Source: CALOBA01 sp942491465 (lineage in GTDB: Bacteria > Pseudomonadota > Gammaproteobacteria > Chromatiales > Chromatiaceae). Taken from it: a DNA stretch of 54,302 nucleotides. The notes under the pieces were generated by a model, which worked only from the letters and a program-made list of their open reading frames with translations, searched no databases and was not told the origin of the DNA. The position numbers and the translations under genes are program-made. This document shows positions 16,334-22,587 of this stretch, in pieces. Location: positions 1 to 54,302 of the forward strand of contig CALOBA010000041.1 of NCBI GenBank assembly GCA_942491465.1, written 5' to 3'. Position 1 is the stretch's first letter. Each line of letters opens with the position of its first letter.

Positions 16334-17146
16334 ATGTTTGAATGGGTACTGCTGCCCGAGGCTTGGCTCGCGCTGGTCACGCTGACCGCGTTGGAGATCG
16401 TCCTCGGCATCGACAACATCATCTTCATCTCCATCCTGGTCGGTCGGCTGCCGCCCGAGCAGCGCGACCGTGCCCGCATTCAGGGGTTGGCGCTGGCCAT
16501 GATCACGCGCATCCTGCTGCTGCTGTCGCTGGCCTGGATGATGCGCCTGACGGCGCCGCTGTTCACGCTGCTGCACTATGAGATCTCCGGCCGCGACCTG
16601 ATCCTCATCTGCGGCGGCCTGTTCCTGCTCTGGAAGAGCGCCCAAGAGATCTGGGAGAGCCTGGAGGGCGAAGAGGAGCATCTGCCCGACGCGGGCAAGG
16701 CCGCGCCCAAGTATTGGATGCTGCTCGGCCAGATCGCCATCATCGACATCGTCTTCTCCCTCGACTCCGTCATCACCGCCGTCGGTATGGCCGACCATGT
16801 GCCGGTGATGGTCATCGCCATCGTCATCGCGGTGGGCATCATGATGGTGGCCGCCAAGCCCATCGGCGACTTCATCGACGATCACCCGAGCCTGAAGATG
16901 CTGGCCCTGAGCTTCCTGATCCTGGTCGGCGTCGCGCTGATCGGCGAGGGGCTCGACCTGCACATCCCGAAGGGCTACATCTACTTCGCCATGGCCTTCT
17001 CGGTCGGCGTCGAACTGCTCAACATCCGCACGCGGCGGCGGCGCATGCGCCAACGCCGCGGCGATGATGACAGCAATCCGGGGACACCGGTGCAGCTGCA
17101 TCGGAAGCTGTCGGAAGTAGCTGCCGGCGACGGCGAGGGGAGCTGA
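16334..17146 (+). CDS. TerC-family integral membrane protein
   Basis: A 270-aa TerC/YgdQ-type protein with seven or so membrane helices. Diagnostic acidic intramembrane motifs are present: ALEIVLGIDNIIFISILVG (residues 20-38) and IAIIDIVFSLDSVITAVGM. Relatives (Alx, TerC) move Mn2+ or couple metal to secreted proteins. The C-terminus is a positively charged tail (RTRRRRMRQRR). Start ATG is 4 bp after the previous stop and the YafJ gene begins 7 bp after this one, suggesting one transcript from 14958 to 17984. Confidence 0.85.
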   Translation: MFEWVLLPEAWLALVTLTALEIVLGIDNIIFISILVGRLPPEQRDRARIQGLALAMITRILLLLSLAWMMRLTAPLFTLLHYEISGRDLILICGGLFLLWKSAQEIWESLEGEEEHLPDAGKAAPKYWMLLGQIAIIDIVFSLDSVITAVGMADHVPVMVIAIVIAVGIMMVAAKPIGDFIDDHPSLKMLALSFLILVGVALIGEGLDLHIPKGYIYFAMAFSVGVELLNIRTRRRRMRQRRGDDDSNPGTPVQLHRKLSEVAAGDGEGS

Positions 17147-17153
17147 TCGCACG

Positions 17154-17984
17154 GTGTGCGAACTCTTCGCCATGTCGAGCCGACTCCCGGCCACGGTCAG
17201 CTTTTCGTTGGAGCGCCTGGCCCGACGCGGCGGAGACGAGGGACCGCACAAGGACGGCTGGGGGCTGGCCTACGTTGAGGGGCGCGACTGCATGCTGCTG
17301 CGCGAGCCGCGCCCGGCCAGCCAGAGCCCGCTGCTGCAGCTGATGGAGCGCCAGGGGATGCGCGCGCGCATGGTGATCTCCCACATCCGCCTGGCCACCT
17401 TCGGGGCGCGGGCACTGCGCAACACCCAACCCTTCCAGCGCGAGCTCGGCGGTCGTTGCCACGTCTTCGCCCACAATGGCGACCTGCCGTCGCTGCTCAC
17501 CGACGCGGCGCCGGCGGATCGGCGTTTCCAGCCCATGGGCGACTCCGACTCCGAGCTGGCCTTCTGCGCGCTGCTTGGTCGTCTCGCGCCGCTATGGGAG
17601 GGCGCGGCGGAGACCGGCGAGCCCCCAACCCTGGCCGAGCGCATGGCCGTGATCGCCGACTACGCCGCCGTGCTGCGCGGCCTCGGCCCGGCGAACTTCC
17701 TCTACGCCGACACCGATGCCCTGTTCGTCCATGCCCACCAACGCACCCAGCTCGACGGCCAGATGCGCCCGCCGGGCATGTACCTGCTGCAACGCTGCTG
17801 CTGGGAATCGGCCCCGGAGCTCAAGGAGGCCGGTGTGGACCTGAACACGGTGCGCCAGGATGTCGCCCTGGTGGCCAGCATCCCGCTGACCGATGAGCTC
17901 TGGGAGCCGCTGGAGGAGGGCGAGCTGATCGCGTTGAAGGACGGGCTCCGCTACGGCCCCGAGGGCAAGGTGATCAGTCGCTGA
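17154..17984 (+). CDS. Class II glutamine amidotransferase (YafJ-like)
   Basis: A 276-aa Ntn-hydrolase of the YafJ/Ydf family. GTG at 17154 is the start because it places the nucleophile Cys at position 2 (M-C-E-L-F), as the family requires after Met removal. RRGGDEGPHKDGWGLAYV, ISHIRLATFG and VFAHNGDL form the glutamine-binding site. It cleaves glutamine to deliver ammonia or deglutamylates a substrate; the acceptor is unknown. It follows terC by 7 bp. Confidence 0.85.
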   Translation: MCELFAMSSRLPATVSFSLERLARRGGDEGPHKDGWGLAYVEGRDCMLLREPRPASQSPLLQLMERQGMRARMVISHIRLATFGARALRNTQPFQRELGGRCHVFAHNGDLPSLLTDAAPADRRFQPMGDSDSELAFCALLGRLAPLWEGAAETGEPPTLAERMAVIADYAAVLRGLGPANFLYADTDALFVHAHQRTQLDGQMRPPGMYLLQRCCWESAPELKEAGVDLNTVRQDVALVASIPLTDELWEPLEEGELIALKDGLRYGPEGKVISR

Positions 17985-18054
17985 CCGGATGTTGCGATCC
18001 CGATCCAGAGCAGGCTAGACCAGTCCTCGGGCGCCGTGCTCCGGTGCGGTTGTG

Positions 18055-18610
18055 CTACAGCACATCCATCGGCGAGCGCACCGGCACCACCCCCGGCCGG
18101 TTCAGCACCTGCGTGTAGATCATCGTCGTCGCCACGTCCTTGTGCCCCAGCAGCTCCTGCACCGTGCGGATGTCGTACCCCGCCTGCAGCAGATGGGCTG
18201 CAAAGGAGTGCCTCAAGCAATGCGGATGCACCCGCTTCGCGCTCCACATGATGCGCCCCGCGACACTCGGCCAAGCGCACCAGCAATAGATGCACCGCAT
18301 CCACCACCTGCCGGTATTGCCAAGCCGTCAGGTGATGCTCGCGCGCATAGCGCGGAAAAAACGCCGTGATCTCATCTGCGGACAGCTCACGCAAGCGTTT
18401 CGGCTGCGTCGTCGCGACAAAATCCTGCGCCCGGATCAGATACCAAGGCCGGGCCTTGTCCGGGATGCGCTCTCGGTGCAACAGCTCCAGATAGCTCGTC
18501 CAGCCTAGGCTGTCAGCGGGGCCGGCGCCCGCCGGCCCAGTTGGGGAACGGCCCGCGATTTGCTTGGGATTGCGGGGGGTTGGACGTGCGTGGGGGGCGT
18601 GGGTCGGCAT
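18055..18610 (-). pseudogene. Integron-type tyrosine recombinase, internally deleted
   Basis: The 5' half encodes the core-binding domain (ELLHRERIPDKARPWYLIRA, LTAWQYRQVVDAVHLLLVRL). After a frame change the 3' end encodes the IntI-style C-terminus (HPHCLRHSFAAHLLQAGYD, then LLGHKDVATTMIYTQVL) with the HxxR box, the second His and the catalytic Tyr. The central region with the first catalytic Arg and the IntI-specific patch is missing, so the protein cannot work. The ending VRSPMDVL matches integron integrases (VRSPLD). The low-GC VapBC pair lies directly upstream of its 5' end, where cassettes would be expected. Confidence 0.7.
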
Positions 18611-18690
18611 GCGGAGGGGTTACCTTGCAGAGCTTGCATGTCTTGAATCGTGCGCTAGGGTAGCCCCAAGAATAGTACATATCCCGGACC

Positions 18691-18719
18691 CCGCCTAATC
18701 CCCTAAGCATAGGCTGCGG
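18691..18719. other. Imperfect hairpin, possible recombination site
   Basis: CCGCCTA (18691) can pair with TAGGCTGCGG (18710-18719) with a bulge, between the integrase remnant and vapC. GCCTAAT resembles a degenerate integron core site (consensus RYYYAAC). This is suggestive only. Confidence 0.25.
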
Positions 18720-18738
18720 TCCACTTAACTGTTGGCTT

Positions 18739-19137
18739 TCACAGGAGCGAGATTGGGAGGTGTTTCGAATAATGCTGAAAATCTTTATCGGTCGTGTAGA
18801 TACGGAATTTTGCCCGAACGGATACCGCGCATATTAAGAAGTCGGTATGTGATCCTTGAACGCCTTTCGAGCGGCAAAAGTTTGAATACTCAGCGGCTGA
18901 TTCGTAATCAACATCGACTATTGGCTCGTTGGGGAAATACTGGATCTTCTGACGAAGCCTTTCGAAGCTGTTTTTGTCGGTATAGCCAGAGAGTAATTCT
19001 TGCCGAATAGGTCCAATAATTCGCACCTGGTTTTCGTCGATGAGCTGTGAGAGTTGTTCTGCAACGGCAACTTCTTTCGGAGCATTGCCTCGTAGGGCTA
19101 AAGACCAAATGCAGGTGTCTACCAGAATGCCACTCAT
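18739..19137 (-). CDS. VapC-type PIN-domain ribonuclease toxin
   Basis: A 132-aa PIN toxin. Acidic residues are at the expected places: Asp in ILVDTCIWSLAL (residue 7), Glu in IRQELLSGY, Asp in GSHTDFLICAVSV, and Asp in YTTDKDF near the C-terminus. VapC enzymes cut tRNA or rRNA and are held inactive by VapB. ATG overlaps the antitoxin stop (ATGA), so translation is coupled. Codon use and base composition are clearly more AT-rich than the neighbourhood, which points to recent transfer. Confidence 0.85.
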   Translation of the reverse strand: MSGILVDTCIWSLALRGNAPKEVAVAEQLSQLIDENQVRIIGPIRQELLSGYTDKNSFERLRQKIQYFPNEPIVDVDYESAAEYSNFCRSKGVQGSHTDFLICAVSVRAKFRIYTTDKDFQHYSKHLPISLL

Positions 19138-19328
19138 TTGCGGCCCTGTTTATAGTCGTAATCTGCGTCTTGGGGGAGTTGCCCAAACAGAGAGGTAATT
19201 TCACGCTGTTTGCGGCGCTGCACAAACTCTTTAAGTGCCTGATTAACAGTTTCTTTTTTTGTTCTAAGCCCGCTAATATGCAATGCTTCGTCGAGCAGGT
19301 CCGGGTCAATAGAAAGGTTCGTGGCCAT
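19134..19328 (-). CDS. VapB-type antitoxin
   Basis: A 64-aa antitoxin of the short VapB (DUF2191-like) type: TNLSIDPDLLDEALHISGLRT starts a ribbon-helix-helix domain, followed by the conserved TKKETVNQALKEFVQRRKQ. The acidic, disordered tail (QLPQDADYDYKQGRK) would fill the toxin active site. ATG at 19328 is chosen because it starts the conserved domain. It overlaps vapC by 4 bp and shares its low GC. Confidence 0.85.
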   Translation of the reverse strand: MATNLSIDPDLLDEALHISGLRTKKETVNQALKEFVQRRKQREITSLFGQLPQDADYDYKQGRK

Positions 19329-19421
19329 TGCGCTACCCCAGTTTACACATGAGTACACACATCATAGCGCACAAGCTAACAGGCGTTTCCGCGGACCCCG
19401 AACACTCCGCTCCGGAAGCCT

Positions 19422-19543
19422 CACTGCCATTGACTTAGCGCGCGATGGGAACGCCTTGTGGGAGCGGCTTCCAGCCGCGACTCGGCTCGCGCGGCGACAG
19501 TCGCGGCTGGAAGCCGCTCCCACGGCTTAAGTCAATGGCAGTG
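19422..19543. mobile_element. MITE-like palindrome containing a REPIN
   Basis: A 122-bp element with nested symmetry. Its 16-bp ends CACTGCCATTGACTTA (19422-19437) and TAAGTCAATGGCAGTG (19528-19543) are perfect inverted copies. Inside is a perfect 25-bp inverted pair (19458-19482 and 19499-19523) of the REP type beginning GTGGGAGCGGCTTCCAGCC. The element is flanked by an 11-bp direct repeat TCCGGAAGCCT (19411-19421 and 19544-19554), which looks like a target duplication. REP pairs are mobilised by RAYT transposases, and two RAYT remnants follow immediately. Confidence 0.75.
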
Positions 19544-19548
19544 TCCGG

Positions 19549-19582
19549 AAGCCTGGGGTCAAGTCTTTCAGAAGCCTGGGGT
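19549..19582. repeat. 13-bp direct repeat upstream of RAYT remnant
   Basis: GAAGCCTGGGGTC occurs at 19549-19561 and 19570-19582. A short inverted pair (CAAGTCTT at about 19561 and AAGACTTG at about 19605) follows, of the kind often seen beside IS200-like/RAYT genes. Confidence 0.5.
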
Positions 19583-19624
19583 CTTTTATTTTGTACAAAA
19601 AACAAGACTTGACCTCGGTCGTGC

Positions 19625-19711
19625 GCCAGCATCGTGGTGTGCACGGTGGTGCTGAGCATCATTGGTCATGGCCTCAGCGCCAACCCGCTGGTTGCCGCGC
19701 TCGCGCGTCGG
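19625..19711 (+). pseudogene. C-terminal scrap of a cation:proton antiporter
   Basis: A 29-codon frame reads ASIVVCTVVLSIIGHGLS then ANPLVAALARR. It looks like the last membrane helix and tail of NhaP/CPA1-type antiporters. It is abruptly joined to RAYT sequence in another frame, so it is a captured or deletion-joined scrap. Short, hence moderate confidence. Confidence 0.4.
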
Positions 19712-19713
19712 AG

Positions 19714-20096
19714 AAAGTCAACTGGATGCTTCACGCCTATTGCCTGATGATCAACCACTACCACCTGTTGGTCGAAACGCCGGATGCGAATCTGTCCAAG
19801 GGGATGCGCCAGCTGAACGGCGTCTTCACGCAGTACGTCAATCGCACCCATGCGCGGGTCGGTCACCTGTTTCAGGGGCGGTTCAAGGCGATTCTAGTGG
19901 AGCGTGAGAGCTATCTGCTGGAGCTCTGCCGGTAGGTGGTGCTCAATCCGGTTCGCGCCAGGATAGTCGCCGCCCCCGGCGATTGGCCGTGGAGCAGTTA
20001 TCGGGCGATGACCGGTGAGACCCCAGCGCCCGGATGGCTGGAGTCCGATGCGGTGTTGCGTGCGTTTGCCGAAGAGCGGCATGCCGCAGGATACCT
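19714..20096 (+). pseudogene. RAYT (REP-associated Y1 transposase) remnant 1
   Basis: The frame has the second half of a Y1 single-strand transposase: VNWMLHAYCLMINHYHLLVE carries the HUH-type His pair region, followed by RQLNGVFTQYVNRTHARVGH and LFQGRFKAILVE. A TAG at 19933-19935 replaces the Tyr of the usual RYVVLNPVRA motif, and the same frame continues as VVLNPVRARIVAAPGDWPWSS. The N-terminal third is replaced by the antiporter scrap. It is a dead copy of the family that moves REP elements, next to a REP palindrome. Confidence 0.75.
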
Positions 20097-20116
20097 CAGA
20101 GGATACCTCAGGGTCA

Positions 20117-20880
20117 GATCCCTTTTCTGGCCCATACTTACACCCCTCAAACCCACGCAGGGGGGCCGCACGATGCCTCGGAAACGTCGCTTCTTCTTGC
20201 CTGGCGTGCCGGTGCATGTTGTGCAGCGCGGTAACAATCGCCAGGCGGTGTTCTTTGACGAGAACGACTACCGGGTCTACCTAGACTGGCTGAGCGCGGC
20301 GGCCAGCGAGCACGGCAGCGCGATCCACGCCTATGTCCTGATGACTAATCACATCCACCTGCGGATGACGCCGACCGATCAAGAGGCCATCAGCGCGACC
20401 CTCCAGGCCCTCGGCCGGCGGTTCGTTCCCTACATCAACCACTGCTACGGGCGCACCGGAAACCTCTGGGAAGGTCGTTTCAAGGCGAGCGCAGTGCAGG
20501 AGGAGGGCTATCTCATGGCCTGCTATCGCTACGTCGAACTCAACCCCGTGCGGGCCGGGATGGTCGAGCTACCGCGCCAACGCACAGGACACCCATGATC
20601 CCCTGGTCACGCCCCATCCCCTGTATCTCGCCCGATGCCCCCGAACGCCAGGCTGCGTATCGAAGCCTCTTTGAGACCCATCTCGACTCAGACCTTGTTC
20701 GCAACCTGCGCGCCTGCCTACAGACCGGCACACCGTTTGGCAACGACCGCTTCCGCGCCCAGATCGAACAGGCCCTCGGCGTCAGGGTGGGCTACAACAG
20801 CCGCGGGCGGCCTAGGAAATCTCCCACAGGACCGGGTTCCGAAGACGACCAGCTCGCTCTGGATTTATAGAAAAGGGATC
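20117..20880. mobile_element. RAYT unit bounded by 12-bp inverted repeats
   Basis: GATCCCTTTTCT at 20117-20128 and its exact reverse complement AGAAAAGGGATC at 20869-20880 bracket RAYT remnant 2. This suggests the ends of a single mobile unit of about 764 bp. Confidence 0.6.
20173..20870 (+). pseudogene. RAYT (REP-associated Y1 transposase) remnant 2
   Basis: ATG at 20173 starts a good RAYT N-terminus: FLPGVPVHVVQRGNNRQAVF, HAYVLMTNHIHLRMTP (His-x-His nickase motif) and YRYVELNPVRAGMVELPR. The frame then breaks: RANAQDTHDPLVTPHPLYLA appears in the next frame and PERQAAYRSLFETHLDSD in a third, up to GRPRKSP. Two small indels therefore split one gene. The parts together give nearly the full family length, so decay is recent or due to sequencing. 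It is more complete than remnant 1. Confidence 0.75.
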
Positions 20881-20889
20881 GGGAAGTAA

Positions 20890-21181
20890 GCCGGGTTCTT
20901 GCCGACGGTTAGACAGAAGTTTGCTTTATCAGGTGTCCGCCTGGTTTCCCGGCGGTGCCGCAATATCTCCACCCTGCAAAGGTCGGCTCCACCCGTTACC
21001 TTTGCACCTCGCCCGCTTATCAAGCCTACGCATCGATGCATCTGTTACCAGCTACACCGCAAGGCTCGATACTGGGCTCGCGGCGCACGACTACCCAGGC
21101 GGGATTCTCACCCGCTAGAACATGCGACCTTGCCAGGCCGCACTGTCCGCTTTTCCGCTTCCAAGGGTACGCCCACCCGGC
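20890..21181 (-). ncRNA. Highly structured RNA, possibly HEARO/IscB omega RNA
   Basis: On the minus strand about 290 nt form many clean helices. A closing stem pairs GCCGGGT (21181-21175) with ACCCGGC (20896-20890). Inside are an 8-bp stem GUGCGGCC/GGUCGCAU, GCGGG/CCCGC closing a UGAGAAU loop, CUGGG/CCCAG, a 9-bp UAUCGAGCC/GGCUUGAUA with a GUAA tetraloop hairpin inside, GCAAAGGU/ACCUUUGC, and CCGCC/GGCGG. The length, closed ends and position beside Y1-type transposase genes fit the HEARO omega RNA of IscB elements. A group II intron domain I fragment is the main alternative. No IscB gene is nearby. Structure is well supported; identity is inference. Confidence 0.5.
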
Positions 21182-21481
21182 GCTCCTGCCACTCCTTACA
21201 GGGTGGTTGACCGCCTACCTAACTACTCGGTTTTGGGCCAACCGATGATCAATGCCTGAGAAGTTGACTGGCAAGGCGCTAAAACCTCAAAAACGCGGAC
21301 CTAAGACAGGCGAGCGGGACGATAAATAAGTGTATTTAGTAAACTGTCACCGTAATCTCACCGTAATCCCTGTCACCGTAATCGCTGGATTAAGCAAGGC
21401 TGCATCCCGGCGACGTGTTGGGTTGGATGATATCGACCAGAGAAGGACCGGTCTTGCGGAACAGCGACGAACGCCCGGCAA
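21182..21481. repeat. Intergenic with three copies of TCACCGTAATC
   Basis: TCACCGTAATC occurs at 21347-21357, 21358-21368 and 21373-21383, next to TTTAGTAAACTG. These motifs are often found at the edges of RAYT/IS200-like insertions. No gene is supported here. Confidence 0.5.
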
Positions 21482-21913
21482 TTAAACCTTTGGGATGCGG
21501 ATCTTTTGGCCGACGAAGATGAGATCGGGGTCTTTGATGACCTCCCGATTGGCCTCGAAGATGCGTTGATAGGCGTTGGCGTCACCGTAGAAGCGCTTGG
21601 CGATCTTGGAGAGCGTATCGCCGGCGGCGATGTCGTAGAGCTCCACCTTGGCGGTCTGCGGCGGTGCCGAGACGTCGTCGAACCGCACCTCGCCGATACC
21701 CTCGATGTTGCCGGCCATCAGCGCCGCCTTCTCCACCGCGGCCGGGTCGTCGGCCTTGCCGGTCAGTGAGACCACGCCGTCCTCGACCTTGACCCCGAGG
21801 TCCGCGATGCCCGGGTTGTCTTCTTCCAGGAACTTTCGGACCGCCTCGTCCGCCTCCGATTCCTTGCCGATGACCTTGCGGCCGAGATGCTTTGCGAAGC
21901 CGAATAGGCTCAT
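21482..21913 (-). CDS. kbp: BON-LysM protein Kbp (YgaU)
   Basis: A 143-aa protein with an N-terminal BON domain (IADLGVKVEDGVVSLTGKAD, residues about 35-55) and a C-terminal LysM domain (YDIAAGDTLSKIAKRFYGD, about 93-111, to the end). This is the architecture and length of E. coli Kbp/YgaU, a cytoplasmic potassium-binding protein linked to stress and high external potassium. There is no signal peptide, which fits. The gene follows the merR gene by 15 bp on the same strand, so it may be read through from the pheST-ihfA transcript. Confidence 0.9.
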   Translation of the reverse strand: MSLFGFAKHLGRKVIGKESEADEAVRKFLEEDNPGIADLGVKVEDGVVSLTGKADDPAAVEKAALMAGNIEGIGEVRFDDVSAPPQTAKVELYDIAAGDTLSKIAKRFYGDANAYQRIFEANREVIKDPDLIFVGQKIRIPKV

Positions 21914-21928
21914 AGTGGTTCTCCGCGT

Positions 21929-22294
21929 TTAGTGACTGCGTCGCTTGAGGTCCTGCAGGACCTCTTCCAGCTCGATGCGCAACTGGCGTACGAGCTGGTG
22001 GCTTTGGGAGAGGTCTTGCTTGGCGGTTTCGCCGGAGAGCTGTTGGCGGGCGCCGCCGATGGTGAAGCCGTCGTTGTAGAGCAGACTGCGGATCTGGCGC
22101 ACCATGAGCACGTCGTGGCGCTGGTAGTAGCGGCGGTTGCCGCGGCGCTTGATGGGCTTCAGCTGCGGGAACTCCTGCTCCCAGTAGCGCAACACATGGG
22201 GCTTGACGTCGCACAGCTCGCTGACTTCGCCGATGGTGAAGTAACGTTTGCCGGGGATCGGCGGCAGCTCGTCGTCGTGCTCGGCGTCAGTCAT
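21929..22294 (-). CDS. MerR-family regulator of the pheST-ihfA locus
   Basis: A 121-aa MerR-type protein. The winged helix reads RYFTIGEVSELCDVKPHVLRYWEQEF (in parts), followed by NRRYYQRHDVLMVRQIRSLLYNDGF. A C-terminal helix (RQLRIELEEVLQDLKRR) could dimerise. It lacks the metal-binding cysteines of metal-sensing MerR proteins. A gene like this regularly follows ihfA in gammaproteobacteria. The start overlaps ihfA by 8 bp, so translation is probably coupled. Target unknown. Confidence 0.85.
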   Translation of the reverse strand: MTDAEHDDELPPIPGKRYFTIGEVSELCDVKPHVLRYWEQEFPQLKPIKRRGNRRYYQRHDVLMVRQIRSLLYNDGFTIGGARQQLSGETAKQDLSQSHQLVRQLRIELEEVLQDLKRRSH

Positions 22295-22583
22295 TGCCGG
22301 CGTAGCCTTCGACCCTTGACTTCAGCTTTTGGCCGGGTCGGAACGTGACCACGCGGCGGGCGGTGATGGGGATCTCCTGCCCGGTCTTGGGGTTGCGACC
22401 CGGGCGTTCCTTCTTCTCGCGCAGATCGAAATTGCCGAAGCCCGAGAGCTTGACCTGCTCGCCGCGCTCGAGGGCGGCGCGGATCTCCTCGAAGAAGCCC
22501 TCGACCACGTCTTTGGCCTCGCGCTTGTTGAGGCCCAGCTCTTCAAACAGGTATTCGGCCATGTCGGCCTTGGTCAGTGCCAT
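22287..22583 (-). CDS. ihfA: Integration host factor alpha subunit
   Basis: A 98-aa HU/IHF family protein. MALTKADMAEYLFEELGLNK opens the alpha subunit, FEEIRAALERGEQVKLSGFGNF forms the core, and RPGRNPKTGQEIPI is the DNA-bending arm with the intercalating Pro. It pairs with IhfB to bend DNA sharply for transcription, recombination and phage integration. Located 4 bp after pheT, the classic gammaproteobacterial arrangement. Confidence 0.95.
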   Translation of the reverse strand: MALTKADMAEYLFEELGLNKREAKDVVEGFFEEIRAALERGEQVKLSGFGNFDLREKKERPGRNPKTGQEIPITARRVVTFRPGQKLKSRVEGYAGND

Positions 22584-22587
22584 GGGA

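Noticed and set aside
20881..21240. RNase P RNA (the end AGAACCCGGCTTAC resembles its 3' conserved region)
   Set aside because: The required 5' partner GAGGAAAGTCCGGGC and other conserved regions are absent; the helices form a different fold.
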